Notes: generated from the sequence alone by a model not told the origin. Shown: positions 1 through 8,987, counted from the first letter of the stretch. The stretch is DNA of 64,000 nucleotides from Mesorhizobium sp. M1C.F.Ca.ET.210.01.1.1 (GCF_004791585.1 NZ_SRUU01000003.1:186690-250689); one strand, 5' to 3'. Numbers and translations are program-made.

Positions 1-52
1 CGCCAGCCAGCCGTGCTAAATGGCGGCGGTCATCCACCTGGAGCGCAGTCAT
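1..52 (-). CDS. 5' end of a minus-strand gene running off the window
   Basis: An ATG on the minus strand at 52-50 is preceded by a strong ribosome-binding site (GGGAGAGG, about 3 bases before the ATG). It opens a frame with no stop to the window edge, giving MTALQVDDRRHLARLAG. The charged, ordinary-looking N-terminus together with the Shine-Dalgarno site makes a real start likely. Only 17 residues are visible, so no function can be assigned. It would be divergent from the DUF930 gene at 536. Confidence 0.45.
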   Translation of the reverse strand, partial: MTALQVDDRRHLARLAG

Positions 53-517
53 GACCTCTCCCATTGGAAACCAGCACAACGCTGGCGCAGTGCCGCGTAA
101 CACCAGAGTTCCGACGCCACCCGAGGCCAATTTCCCCGGCAAGAGCGCCGAGAGCGTTGGTCACCTTGCGAAAGCCGCTGTTTTGGAGACGGGCGACAGC
201 GAACCAGGCGCTCAAGGTCGGGCAGCATCCAGAATCGCTCGAATGGACGTCACGGTGCTTCCCCCGCCCGGTTCGGAAGATAACCAGGCGCCAGATCCCG
301 GAACCGGCGGCGACGGGACGACGGACCAGAGTGCTGGTGGCAATACCCTGGATTAGCCCGGCAGTCGGAGCAATCGCTGGACCGCTCCTTGCCAGCTCAC
401 TCTGAACCCGACATTGCCGCCATAGGCCTGCGCGCGGTGGCCTCGAACAAATGCCGGTGAGCCGAAGCCGGCACCATCTCACAAGCGCGTGCGTTTGGTT
501 GATTTGCCAGACAAAGT
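53..517. other. Intergenic stretch without a supported gene
   Basis: About 465 bases lie between the divergent partial gene and the DUF930 gene. Open frames exist on both strands, but their translations are rich in Arg, Pro and Ser, lack recognisable motifs and lack ribosome-binding sites. It could contain a degenerate gene remnant, but I cannot name one. It presumably holds both divergent promoters. Confidence 0.4.
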
Positions 518-535
518 ATGCTGCTTGTCGCGCCC

Positions 536-925
536 ATGAAAAAGCTCTGCCTGATGGCTCTGGCGTCCCTGACGCTGGCCTGGCCGGCCAAGGCGATGGA
601 CAACGCACTGCGCGCCGGCCTGCTCAAACTCGATCCCCAGACCCGTCTCGAGCAGCGTTGCGACGCCGAGGTGCTCGACCGGATCAGCCACGATGACCGC
701 AACTACAAGGCCGACCGCGTGGTGGCCTATGCCTTCGCCACGCCGCAGATGAGCGCCGATGCGATCAGGAGCCCCGGCGCCGCTTTTCGCAGCAAGGGTC
801 AATGGTACCGGCTGAAGTTCAAGTGCCAGACCGCGCCCGACCACATGCAGGTGCTGCAGTTCCGCTACAAGATCGGCGACGAGATCCCCGAAACCGACTG
901 GGCAAAATACAATCTTTACGATTGA
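536..925 (+). CDS. DUF930 domain-containing exported protein
   Basis: This is a small exported protein of 129 residues. The start at 536 (MKKLCLMALASL) gives a clean signal peptide ending near AKA; an in-frame ATG at 518 would add six residues before the Lys-Lys and is less likely. The mature part follows the DUF930 pattern of Rhizobiales: LDPQTRLEQRCD near its start, then DRVVAYAF, a GAAFRSKGQWY block and a closing RYKIGDEIPE..W..YNLYD. Two cysteines (in QRCD and FKCQ) could form a disulfide in the periplasm. The molecular role of DUF930 proteins is unknown. The next gene begins 191 bases downstream, so it is probably transcribed alone. Confidence 0.85.
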   Translation: MKKLCLMALASLTLAWPAKAMDNALRAGLLKLDPQTRLEQRCDAEVLDRISHDDRNYKADRVVAYAFATPQMSADAIRSPGAAFRSKGQWYRLKFKCQTAPDHMQVLQFRYKIGDEIPETDWAKYNLYD

Positions 926-1019
926 TGGGTTGACCCCGATCCGCCGGACCTGAACCAGGCCTTCCCCGCTGCAAAATCCATATGAATTCCGGTGGAACAA
1001 GCCGATGCGCAAGCGCTTG

Positions 1020-1080
1020 CTCCCGCTGGTTCCCTTGACGCGCGGGAGTCATACACGTTAGGGCGTCGGGATATTCGACG
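1020..1080 (+). promoter_or_regulatory. Two stem-loops in the leader of the TerC-family gene
   Basis: The arms CTCCCGC (1020-1026) and GCGGGAG (1042-1048) pair perfectly over 7 bp around a 15-base loop. They are followed by CGTCG/CGACG (1064-1068 with 1076-1080). Both lie in the 190-base gap before the TerC-family start at 1117. Genes of this family are often controlled by the yybP-ykoY manganese riboswitch, but I could not match that consensus here. The stems may be incidental or act as a terminator of the upstream gene. Confidence 0.3.
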
Positions 1081-1116
1081 ACCGGCACTCGGCGAACAGC
1101 AAAGGCCTTCCAGACG

Positions 1117-1776
1117 ATGGATATTTTCAGCGCCGCAAGCCTGAGCGCCCTTCTTCAGGTCATCGCGATCGATCTGGTGCTTGCCGGCGACAATGCCATC
1201 GTCATCGGGCTGGCGGCCGCCGGCCTGCCCTCGGAGCAGCGCAAGAAGGCGATACTGATCGGCGTTTTGGCGGCCACGGTGCTGCGCATCTTGTTCGCGG
1301 CGGTCACGGTCAAGCTGCTCGCCATTGTCGGCCTGCTGCTCGCCGGCGGCATCCTGCTGCTTTGGGTATGCTGGAAGATGTATCGCGAGCTTCGCACCTC
1401 GCACGCGGACGAGGAGGAGGCCACTGAAGCGCTGGCCAACTCCGACCTTAACATGGACAAGGCAATCGCCGGCAAGGCGCCGCGCAAGACGCTCGGCCAG
1501 GCGGCGCTGCAGATCGTCGTCGCGGACGTGTCGATGTCGCTGGACAACGTGCTGGCCGTAGCCGGCGCGGCGCGGGATCATTTCTGGGTGCTGGTCATCG
1601 GGCTGGTGCTGTCGATCGGCTTGATGGGCCTTGCCGCGAGCTTCATTGCCCGGCTGCTGCACCGTTACCGCTGGATTGCCTATGTCGGCCTGCTGATCAT
1701 CCTCTATGTCGCGCTCGACATGGTTTACCGCGGCGCGATGGAAGTCTGGCCGCACGTCAACAACGCCGTGACCTGA
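1117..1776 (+). CDS. TerC family (YjbE-type) integral membrane protein
   Basis: This 219-residue, seven-helix-type membrane protein of the TerC/YjbE family is associated in other bacteria with metal ion (notably Mn2+) efflux or tellurite resistance. The family's two acidic intramembrane motifs are present: DLVLAGDNAIVIGLA at residues 19-33 and ADVSMSLDNVLAVAG around 135-149. Their Asp-Asn pairs are the proposed metal-binding residues. A hydrophilic Asp/Glu-rich loop (about residues 93-125) separates the two halves. Metal export is inferred from the family. Hairpins upstream could regulate it. Confidence 0.85.
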   Translation: MDIFSAASLSALLQVIAIDLVLAGDNAIVIGLAAAGLPSEQRKKAILIGVLAATVLRILFAAVTVKLLAIVGLLLAGGILLLWVCWKMYRELRTSHADEEEATEALANSDLNMDKAIAGKAPRKTLGQAALQIVVADVSMSLDNVLAVAGAARDHFWVLVIGLVLSIGLMGLAASFIARLLHRYRWIAYVGLLIILYVALDMVYRGAMEVWPHVNNAVT

Positions 1777-1915
1777 CATCGCCGCCTGACGCAGGCTTCG
1801 GCCGACCCGTGATCCGTCCTTCGCATTGCGTTTTGCCGCAGCAGGGGCCAGCCCATACCAATGCCGCAATTAGTGTGGTATTGCGCCGCCGATCCCGAAA
1901 AGCCTGGAAAACCTT

Positions 1916-3229
1916 ATGTCTGCCCCTCGTGTCAGTTTCGTCAGCCTTGGATGCCCGAAGGCGCTCGTCGATTCCGAGCGCATCATCACGCGGCTGCGCG
2001 CCGAAGGTTACGAGATCGCCCGCAAGCATGACGGCGCCGACCTCGTCGTCGTCAACACTTGCGGCTTCCTGAATTCTGCCCGCGACGAGTCGCTCAACGC
2101 CATCGGCTCCGCCCTTTCCGAAAACGGCCGCGTCATTGTCACCGGCTGTCTCGGCGCCGAGCCGGAGGTGATCCGCGAGAAGCACCCGAACGTGCTGGCG
2201 ATCACCGGTCCGCAAGCCTATGAGAGCGTGATGGCGGCGGTGCATGAGGCCGCTCCGCCGAGCCATGACCCCTATGTCGATCTCCTGCCGCCGCAGGGTG
2301 TGAAGCTCACGCCGCGCCACTACGCCTATCTGAAGATTTCGGAAGGCTGCAACAATCGCTGCACCTTCTGCATCATCCCGGCGCTGCGCGGCGACCTCGT
2401 CTCGCGGCCTGCGGCCGATGTGCTGCGCGAGGCCGAAAAGCTCGCCAAGGCCGGGGTCAAGGAAATCCTCGTCATCTCGCAGGACACCAGCGCCTACGGC
2501 ATCGACATCAAATACCAGACGAGCCTATTCGGCGATCGCGAAGTGCGGGCAAAATTCCTCGACCTCGCCGAGGAGCTCGGCAAGCTCGGCATCTGGATCC
2601 GCATGCATTATGTGTACCCCTACCCGCACGTGGCCGACGTCATTCCGCTGATGGCGGAGGGCAAGATTCTTCCCTATCTCGACATTCCCTTCCAGCACGC
2701 CTCGCCGCAGGTGCTGAAGAACATGCGCCGCCCCGCCCATGGCGAAAAGACGCTGGAGCGCATCCGCGGCTGGCGCGAGGTCTGCCCTGATCTTGCCATC
2801 CGTTCGACCTTCATCGTCGGCTTCCCCGGCGAGACCGAAGACGATTTCCAGATGCTGCTCGACTGGCTGGACGAGGCAAAGATCGACCGCGCCGGCTGCT
2901 TCAAATACGAGCCGGTCAAGGGCGCGCGCTCCAACGATCTCGGCCTTGAGCAGGTGCCGCAGGAGGTGAAGGAAGCCCGCTGGCACCGCTTCATGCAGCG
3001 CCAGCAGAAGATCTCGGCAACGCAGTTGGTCAAGAAGGTCGGCAAGCGCCTGCCGGTGCTGATCGACGAGGCGCACGGCACCTCGGCCAAGGGCCGCACC
3101 AAATATGACGCGCCGGAGATCGACGGCTCCGTGCATATCCAGTCGCGGCGTCCGCTGCGCGCCGGCGAGATCGTCACCGTCAAGATCGACCGCGGCGATG
3201 CCTACGACCTCTACGGCTCGGCGGTCTGA
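1916..3229 (+). CDS. rimO: Ribosomal protein S12 methylthiotransferase RimO
   Basis: This radical-SAM enzyme adds a methylthio group to a conserved aspartate of ribosomal protein S12. The 437-residue length is typical. The N-terminal MTTase domain has three cluster cysteines (C13 in LGCPK, C49 in NTCGF, C78 in TGCLG). The radical SAM motif CxxxCxxC is at C145, C149 and C152 ([11 protein letters not shown]). A C-terminal TRAM domain follows. The S12-specific [12 protein letters not shown] opening separates RimO from the tRNA enzyme MiaB. A terminator-like hairpin follows 33 bases after the stop. Confidence 0.95.
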   Translation: MSAPRVSFVSLGCPKALVDSERIITRLRAEGYEIARKHDGADLVVVNTCGFLNSARDESLNAIGSALSENGRVIVTGCLGAEPEVIREKHPNVLAITGPQAYESVMAAVHEAAPPSHDPYVDLLPPQGVKLTPRHYAYLKISEGCNNRCTFCIIPALRGDLVSRPAADVLREAEKLAKAGVKEILVISQDTSAYGIDIKYQTSLFGDREVRAKFLDLAEELGKLGIWIRMHYVYPYPHVADVIPLMAEGKILPYLDIPFQHASPQVLKNMRRPAHGEKTLERIRGWREVCPDLAIRSTFIVGFPGETEDDFQMLLDWLDEAKIDRAGCFKYEPVKGARSNDLGLEQVPQEVKEARWHRFMQRQQKISATQLVKKVGKRLPVLIDEAHGTSAKGRTKYDAPEIDGSVHIQSRRPLRAGEIVTVKIDRGDAYDLYGSAV

Positions 3230-3262
3230 TAGCCGCGCGAGAGCAGACATCCTCCCATGAAA

Positions 3263-3286
3263 CAAGGGCGCCTTGTGGCGCCCTTG
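3263..3286 (+). terminator. Hairpin terminator after rimO
   Basis: A perfect 10-bp stem CAAGGGCGCC / GGCGCCCTTG encloses a TTGT loop. It lies between rimO and the convergent hypothetical gene, so it can serve both strands. There is no long T tract. The same stem core and loop recur at 4000-4019 in the opposite orientation. Confidence 0.7.
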
Positions 3287-3317
3287 GACTTGACGGCCTT
3301 CGGCTTCAGCAGCCGCG

Positions 3318-3755
3318 TCAGAGCTTCACCGACTCAATCGCTGTCAGGGAACGGTCGATCACCTGATCGAGAGTCTTATCGAGGCGCGTGCCCGTTGCGA
3401 TCGCCGACAGCCGAGCGGCAAATCCCAGATGGTAGTCGACGAACCACTCGGGGTGCGGCTCCGGCTCCGGCGGAAACGGGCCCCACCACGGCGGAAGCTT
3501 CGGTATCTTCGGCCGCGTGGGGCACCAGTCGTCAAGGTCGCTAAACACCGCCTTCATATCGAGCCCGCCTCGCTCGGCCACCCATGCGGAGCGGACAAAC
3601 TCGTCGGCAACCGCGGCGCCCAGTTCATGCGGCGGGAGCGGCTGTGGATTGAGTGCGACGCGCGCAAGCCCGCCCTGCGGTCCGTGCGGAATGACATCGT
3701 AAATGGCGGGAATCCGCTTTCCGATGATTGCCAAAAGCTTTTTATTCAATTGCAT
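3318..3755 (-). CDS. Hypothetical protein with an LNPQPLPP motif
   Basis: This is a 145-residue protein I cannot assign. It starts MQLNKKLLAIIGKRIPAIYDV, has no signal peptide and carries a proline-rich centre. A conserved-looking block ALNPQPLPPHELG (about residues 34-46) resembles short LNPQPLPP motifs seen in otherwise uncharacterised bacterial proteins. A WWGPFPPEPEPHPEWF segment follows near residue 89, then a helical tail. An AGGAGGTC Shine-Dalgarno site precedes the ATG. Codon usage looks like that of its neighbours. It is convergent with rimO and probably monocistronic. Confidence 0.65.
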   Translation of the reverse strand: MQLNKKLLAIIGKRIPAIYDVIPHGPQGGLARVALNPQPLPPHELGAAVADEFVRSAWVAERGGLDMKAVFSDLDDWCPTRPKIPKLPPWWGPFPPEPEPHPEWFVDYHLGFAARLSAIATGTRLDKTLDQVIDRSLTAIESVKL

Positions 3756-3832
3756 AAGACCTCCTTCTGCAGGCGCTTGTCACACCCGCTGCTTCCGTTC
3801 GATATGCCCGAGCAACATGGAAGTAGAGGTCG

Positions 3833-4075
3833 TTGGAGTATGTGAAAATTATCACGAACGGGTCGCAGATATTGTACCCGGCGCATGAAGATATGGAATT
3901 CTGCAAAAATGAAGAGGGTATGCGTCAAATACTTGACGCACATGATTTCTCGCCAGCTGAGCAAAGCGAGATGCGCTCCCGGCCAAGGCAGAAAGCCGAA
4001 GGGCGCCACAAGGCGCCCTCCGTGTTCGAAACTTCGTCGCCGCTTATTGCGGCAGCTTGTCGTCGATACCCTTGA
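3833..4075 (+). CDS. Possible small protein, weakly supported
   Basis: An 80-codon frame begins at TTG 3833 (or GTG 3842, with GGAG close by). Its product is acidic and polar (MEYVKIITNGSQILYPAHED...) and is less Arg/Pro-biased than typical shadow frames here, and the DNA is more AT-rich. Against it, the frame runs through the hairpin terminator at 4000-4019 and overlaps the end of the convergent binding-protein gene by 32 bases. It may be a real small gene with a decayed tail, or chance. Confidence 0.25.
   Translation: MEYVKIITNGSQILYPAHEDMEFCKNEEGMRQILDAHDFSPAEQSEMRSRPRQKAEGRHKAPSVFETSSPLIAAACRRYP
4000..4019 (-). terminator. Terminator of the BMP transporter operon
   Basis: Stem AGGGCGCC / GGCGCCCT surrounds a four-base loop that reads TTGT in the transcribed (minus) sense. 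It lies 25 bases after the stop of the last operon gene. Stem core and loop match the rimO terminator. Confidence 0.7.
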
Positions 4076-5111
4076 CGTAGAAATTCATGCCGAGGAGCGT
4101 GCCGTCGTCGGCAACCTCGCCGTCCTTCAGCCAGGGCGAGCCGTCCTGCTTGGATACCGGACCGGTGAATGGGTTCCAGCCGCCGGCGATCTTCTTCGTG
4201 GTCGCCTCGGCCATGGCCTTGACGTCGTCGGGCATGTTCGTGAAGGGCGCGAGCTTCACAGCGCCGTCCTTGATGCCAAGCCAGACATTGTCCGGCTTCC
4301 AGGTGCCGTCGAGCGCCGCCTGAACGCGGCTGATGTAGTACGGACCCCATTCGTCCGTCAGCGAGGTCAAGGCCGCATTCGGGGCGAACTTGATCATGTC
4401 GGACGACTGGCCGAAGCCGTGCAGCTTGCGCTCCTCGGCAACCTGCAGGGCGGCGGTCGAGTCGGTGTGCTGGACGATGATATCGGCACCCTGGTCGAAC
4501 AGCGCCTTGGCGGCGTCGGCCTCCTTGCCCGGGTCGAACCAGGAATTCACCCACACGATCTTGACCTTGAAATCGGGATTGACCGACTGCGCGCCGAGGA
4601 TGAAGGAGTTGATGCCCATCACCACTTCCGGGATCGGGAAGGAGACGATGTAGCCGGCCAGCCCCTTCTTCGATTCCTTGGCCGCGATCTGGCCGAGCAC
4701 ATAGCGGCCCTCATAGAAGCGCGCGTTGTAGATGCCGAGATTGTCGCCGGTCTTGTAGCCGGTGGCATGCTCGAACATCACCTTGGGAAACTTCTTGGCG
4801 ACCTTGACCTCGGCGTCCATGAAGCCGAACGAGGTGCCGAAGATGATCTTGCACTTCTCGCGCGCCAGGCGCTCGAAGGCGCGGTCGGCATCGGGGCCTT
4901 CCGAGACGTTCTCGAGGTAAGCGGTCTCGACCTTGTCGCCGAGCGCCTTTTCCACCTCGAGGCGGCCCTGGTCGTGCTGGTAGGAATAGCCGAAGTCGCC
5001 GATCGGGCCGGTATAGACCCAGCAGGCCTTCAGCTTGCCGGCCGCTTCGGCGGACGACGCCAGCGACAGGGCCGCAGCCGTGGTCATAAGGGCAATAAGC
5101 AGTTTTTTCAT
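4044..5111 (-). CDS. BMP family ABC transporter substrate-binding protein
   Basis: This is the periplasmic binding protein of a BMP/PnrA-type (basic membrane protein) ABC importer; characterised relatives bind purine nucleosides. It has 355 residues with a Sec signal peptide (MKKLLIALMTTAAALSLASSAEA). The fold markers are WVYTGPIGDFGYSYQHDQGR near the mature N-terminus, IIFGTSFGFMDAEVKVAKKFP, and GADIIVQHTDSTA, which contributes to the ligand pocket in the family. It is the last gene of a four-gene operon (ATPase, two permeases, binding protein), an order in which the abundant binding protein is promoter-distal. Nucleoside transport is inferred from the family. Confidence 0.88.
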   Translation of the reverse strand: MKKLLIALMTTAAALSLASSAEAAGKLKACWVYTGPIGDFGYSYQHDQGRLEVEKALGDKVETAYLENVSEGPDADRAFERLAREKCKIIFGTSFGFMDAEVKVAKKFPKVMFEHATGYKTGDNLGIYNARFYEGRYVLGQIAAKESKKGLAGYIVSFPIPEVVMGINSFILGAQSVNPDFKVKIVWVNSWFDPGKEADAAKALFDQGADIIVQHTDSTAALQVAEERKLHGFGQSSDMIKFAPNAALTSLTDEWGPYYISRVQAALDGTWKPDNVWLGIKDGAVKLAPFTNMPDDVKAMAEATTKKIAGGWNPFTGPVSKQDGSPWLKDGEVADDGTLLGMNFYVKGIDDKLPQ

Positions 5112-5160
5112 CGTGTTACCTCTCTGAGTTAAGCCTTGGAGCTTCCCGTCTTTTTGTTGG

Positions 5161-6081
5161 TCAACGATCCGGAACGAACGGCTGCCCCAACGAAGCCGGC
5201 GTATTCATCATCGTCAGCCGCTTGTTGCGCGAGATTAGAACGAGAACCACGATGGTTGCCAGATAGGGCAGCGAAGAAAGAAACTGCGAAGGCACCGGAA
5301 TGCCAAAAGCCTGTGCATGAAGCTGGCCGATCCACACGGCGCCGAAGATGTAGGCGCCGGCCAGAACCCGCCACGGACGCCAGGATGCGAACACCACCAG
5401 CGCCAGCGCGATCCAGCCGCGGCCCGCGCTCATGTTCTCGACCCATTGCGGCGTATAGACCAGCGACAGGTGACCGCCGGCAAGACCGGCGCAGGCGCCG
5501 CCGAAGATAACCGCGAGGTAGCGGTAGCGGATGACCTTGATGCCGAGCGCATGCGCCGAAGAGTGGCTGTCGCCGATCGAGCGGAGCGTGAGGCCGATGC
5601 GCGTCCTGAACAGGAACCACATCACTGCGGCGGTGAGCGCGATCGAGATGTAGAATACCGGATCCTGGCCGAAGATCAGCCTGCCGACGACCGGGATCGA
5701 GCTCAAGCCCGGGATGTCGAGGTTCGGCAGCCTGACGCCGGGCTGGCCGACGAAGCTGGTGCCGATCATGCCGGACAAGCCGAGGCCGAGCAGCGTGAGC
5801 GACAGGCCGGTGGCCACCTGGTTGGTGGCCAAAGACAAGGTCATGACGGCGAAGAGGAGCGAGAACAGCGCGCCCACGATGATGGCGGCAAGCAGGCCGA
5901 TCCAGGGCGATCCGGTGAGATAGCCGGCGCCGAAGCCGCCGACCGCGCCCATGATCATCATGCCCTCGACGCCGAGGTTGAGCACGCCGGAGCGTTCGAC
6001 CACCAGCTCGCCGATCGCCGCGATCAACAGCGGCGTCGCCGCCGTCGCGATGGTCAAAAGGATGTTGACGGTGATGTCCAT
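5161..6081 (-). CDS. BMP-type ABC transporter permease (second)
   Basis: This 306-residue inner-membrane permease belongs to the BPD_transp_2 family (YufQ/RbsC-like). Around eight to ten hydrophobic segments are visible. The family signature ELVVERSGVLNLGVEGMMIMGA (about residues 26-47) marks nucleoside-type permeases. Its ATG overlaps the stop of the first permease by one base (TGATG), so translation is coupled. The binding-protein gene follows after 49 bases. Confidence 0.88.
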   Translation of the reverse strand: MDITVNILLTIATAATPLLIAAIGELVVERSGVLNLGVEGMMIMGAVGGFGAGYLTGSPWIGLLAAIIVGALFSLLFAVMTLSLATNQVATGLSLTLLGLGLSGMIGTSFVGQPGVRLPNLDIPGLSSIPVVGRLIFGQDPVFYISIALTAAVMWFLFRTRIGLTLRSIGDSHSSAHALGIKVIRYRYLAVIFGGACAGLAGGHLSLVYTPQWVENMSAGRGWIALALVVFASWRPWRVLAGAYIFGAVWIGQLHAQAFGIPVPSQFLSSLPYLATIVVLVLISRNKRLTMMNTPASLGQPFVPDR

Positions 6082-7193
6082 CAGCGTGCCTCCTCCAGCT
6101 TGGGCGCGGCCTCGAGTTTCGGCGCGGCAAAGCCGATCAGACGAATGCGGTAGTGGATGAGCGTGTCACAGCCGAGCACAAAGAACAGAAGCATGCCCTG
6201 GAACACCCTCGCCACCTTGTCGGAGATGCCGAGCGCGCTCTGCACCGCCTCGCCGCCGAGATAGGTCAGCGCCAGCACAAGCCCCGCGGCGACGATGCCC
6301 AGCGGATTGAGGCGGCCGAGGAAGGCGACGATGATGGCGGTGAAGCCGTAGCCGGGCGAGATCACCGGCTGCAGCTGGCCGATGGCACCGGACACCTCCG
6401 AGATGCCGGCAAGACCGGCCAATGCACCGGACAGCAGGAAGGTGAAGAACACCATCTTGTTGAAACCGAAGCCGGCAAAGCGCCCTGCCCTTGGGCTCGA
6501 GCCCAGCACGCGGACCTCAAAGCCCTTCAACATGCGGCTCATCATCAGCCAGATCGCTATCGCCGCGACGAGCGCGAAGACGAAGCCCCAGTTGGCGCGG
6601 CCGGCGTCCGGCATCAGCTCCGGCAGGATGGCCGAGTCTCCGAACTGGATGGTCTGCGGGAAACCATGGCCCTGCGGGTCGCGCCAGGGGCCGCGCACCA
6701 GCCAGTCGAGGAAGAGCTGCGCGACATAGACCAGCATCAGGCTGGTCAGGATCTCGTTGGTGCTGAAGCGGGTCTTCAAGAGCGCCGGGATGGCCGCGTA
6801 GAGCGCGCCGCCGACCATTCCGAGCAGAAGCATCAGCGGCAGCACCAGCGGACCTTCGAACTGCGGGAACAGTACCGGGATGATCGATCCGAAGATGCCG
6901 CCCAGGATGAACTGTCCCTCGGCGCCGATGTTCCAGATATTGGCTTTGTAGCAGACCGACAGGCCGACGGCGATCAGGATCAGTGGCGCCGCCTTGATGG
7001 CCAGCTCGTGCAGCTGCCAGACCTCGCTGATCGGCTGAATGAAATAGATGTTGAAGGCATCCACCGGATTGACGCCGAGCAAGGCGAACATGATGGCGCC
7101 GGCAATCATCGTCAGCGCGAAGGCGATGAAGGGCGAGAGCACCGAAAACAGCGCCGAGCGCTGCGGGCGTTTGACCAGTTCGAGGCGCATCAT
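6081..7193 (-). CDS. BMP-type ABC transporter permease (first)
   Basis: This 370-residue permease of the BPD_transp_2 family (YufP-like) pairs with the product of the next gene to form the channel. It has a long first hydrophobic segment (about residues 20-45) and the characteristic YKANIWNIGAEGQFILGGI motif near residue 83. The start codon overlaps the ATPase stop in an ATGA tetranucleotide. No substrate specificity can be read from the permease itself. Confidence 0.88.
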   Translation of the reverse strand: MMRLELVKRPQRSALFSVLSPFIAFALTMIAGAIMFALLGVNPVDAFNIYFIQPISEVWQLHELAIKAAPLILIAVGLSVCYKANIWNIGAEGQFILGGIFGSIIPVLFPQFEGPLVLPLMLLLGMVGGALYAAIPALLKTRFSTNEILTSLMLVYVAQLFLDWLVRGPWRDPQGHGFPQTIQFGDSAILPELMPDAGRANWGFVFALVAAIAIWLMMSRMLKGFEVRVLGSSPRAGRFAGFGFNKMVFFTFLLSGALAGLAGISEVSGAIGQLQPVISPGYGFTAIIVAFLGRLNPLGIVAAGLVLALTYLGGEAVQSALGISDKVARVFQGMLLFFVLGCDTLIHYRIRLIGFAAPKLEAAPKLEEAR

Positions 7194-8755
7194 GCCGTCT
7201 CCATGGTGTGTTCGGCGTGGCCGGGCTCGGCGCCGCCCATCAACAGGCCGATCTTCTCGAAAGTGGCTTCGGCGATGGGAAGCGGCGCGGACAGTACGCC
7301 GTTGTGCATGACCGCGATCGCGTCCGACAGTTCGAACAATTCGTCGAGGTCCTGGCTGATGACGAGGACTGCCGAGCCGCTGCGGGCAAGCTCGATCAGC
7401 GCCTGGCGGATATGGGCGGCGGCACCGGCGTCGACGCCCCAGGTCGGCTGGTTGACGACCATCACGCTCGGCTTGCGGTCGAGCTCGCGGCCGACGATGA
7501 ATTTCTGCAGATTGCCGCCGGACAGCGCTGCCGCCTCAGGGTCCGGCGCGCTCTTGCGCACGTCCATTGCGGTTATGATGCGCTGGGCGGCGCTGTAGAC
7601 CGAACCGTTCCTGACCATGCCGCCGGAGCCGACGAAGGACTTGCCGTCGGTGGCATGGCGCGAGAGAAGCAGGTTCTCCGAGAGCTTCATGCGCGGCGCC
7701 GCGCCATGGCCGAGCCGCTCCTCCGGCACGAAGGCGGCGCCCATCAGGCGCCTGCCGGTGATCGAGAGCGCGCCGGCATCCTTGCCGCGGATGCGCACGG
7801 AACCGGCATCCTGCTGCAGCACCTCGCCCGAGACGGACTCGAAGAACTCGCCCTGACCGTTGCCGGCGACACCGGCGATGCCGATCACTTCGCCGGCACG
7901 CACGGTGAGGTTGATGTTCTTGAGCGGGATGGCGAAGGGCGTTGCCGGCTTGCGGGTAAGGCCGCGGATCTCCAGCAGCGCCGGCGCGGTCTCGATGCCT
8001 TCGGCCGGCGCGCGCACCACCGCCTTGACCTCATTGCCGACCATCATGCGGGCGAGCGATGCGGCCGTCTCCTGGCGCGGATTGCAGTGGCCGACAACCT
8101 TGCCGTGACGCAGCACCGTGGCGCGGTCGCAGATGCGTTTGACCTCTTCCAGCCGGTGCGAAATGTAGAGGATCGACTTGCCTTCCGCGCGCAGCCGCTC
8201 CAGCGTCTCGAACAGCTTGTCGGCTTCCTGCGGCGTCAGCACCGAGGTCGGCTCGTCGAGGATGATGAGCTGCGGCGTCTGTAAGAGGCAGCGGATGATC
8301 TCGATGCGCTGACGCTCGCCGACGGAAAGATCGCCGACCAGCGACTCCGGATCGAGCGGCAGGCCGTAGCTGTAGGAGAGCGCCCTCGCCTTCGCGGCGA
8401 TGGTGCTGATCGGCGAGCCGTCGTTCAGCGAAAGCGCGATGTTCTCGGCCGCGGTCAGGGCTTCGAACAGCGAGAAATGCTGGAATACCATGCCGATGCC
8501 GAGCTTCTTGGCGACACCGGGGCTGGTGATCCTCACCGCCTTGCCGTCCCAGAAGATTTCGCCCGAATTGGGCTCGAGCGATCCGAACAGCATCTTGACC
8601 AGCGTCGACTTGCCGGCGCCGTTCTCACCGAGCAGAGCGTGGATCTCGCCCTTGGCGATGTTGAGGTCGATATGATCGCACGCCGTCAGCGTGCCGAAAA
8701 TCTTCGTAAGGCCGCGAACCTCCAGCAGGTTCGCCCTGTCATGATTTGCACTCAC
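7190..8755 (-). CDS. BMP-type ABC transporter ATPase, two nucleotide-binding domains
   Basis: This double ABC ATPase energises the BMP importer. The first domain has Walker A GENGAGKST, signature LSVGERQRIEI and Walker B LIILDEPTS. The second lacks a canonical Walker A (GVAGNGQGE) and has NQPTWGVD in place of a normal Walker B, while keeping ALSGGNLQK. Such degeneracy is usual for the second half in this family. I chose GTG 8755 (521 residues) because GGGAGG lies just before it. An in-frame ATG at 8767 would sit on that site and has no ribosome-binding site of its own. It is first in the operon. Confidence 0.88.
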   Translation of the reverse strand: MSANHDRANLLEVRGLTKIFGTLTACDHIDLNIAKGEIHALLGENGAGKSTLVKMLFGSLEPNSGEIFWDGKAVRITSPGVAKKLGIGMVFQHFSLFEALTAAENIALSLNDGSPISTIAAKARALSYSYGLPLDPESLVGDLSVGERQRIEIIRCLLQTPQLIILDEPTSVLTPQEADKLFETLERLRAEGKSILYISHRLEEVKRICDRATVLRHGKVVGHCNPRQETAASLARMMVGNEVKAVVRAPAEGIETAPALLEIRGLTRKPATPFAIPLKNINLTVRAGEVIGIAGVAGNGQGEFFESVSGEVLQQDAGSVRIRGKDAGALSITGRRLMGAAFVPEERLGHGAAPRMKLSENLLLSRHATDGKSFVGSGGMVRNGSVYSAAQRIITAMDVRKSAPDPEAAALSGGNLQKFIVGRELDRKPSVMVVNQPTWGVDAGAAAHIRQALIELARSGSAVLVISQDLDELFELSDAIAVMHNGVLSAPLPIAEATFEKIGLLMGGAEPGHAEHTMETA

Positions 8756-8987
8756 AGTGCCTCCCATCCAGTTTCCCGGATATGTTCTGTGTTCCCGCTG
8801 GTATCGTATGCGCGGCCGGCTTCAGTCGGAAAGCGGCACCCGACTTGAAAGAGCTTCAAGAATTCCAGCGGAAACTCAAGGGGTAAGGATATACCTATTG
8901 AGAGCGCGGGAAAGACTGGCTGGCTTTTCGGGCAAACCGTGCCTTCACGCATGGCTAGGTGCTGAAAAACAAGGCTGCGGCTCAAAG

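Noticed and set aside
30..608. 192-codon minus-strand frame at the left end
   Set aside because: No motif, no ribosome-binding site, and it overlaps the start of the DUF930 gene and its signal peptide.
3885..7598. Several long plus-strand frames opposite the BMP transporter operon
   Set aside because: All are antisense shadows with reversed-codon composition. The minus-strand operon has clear ABC motifs and overlapping start-stop junctions.
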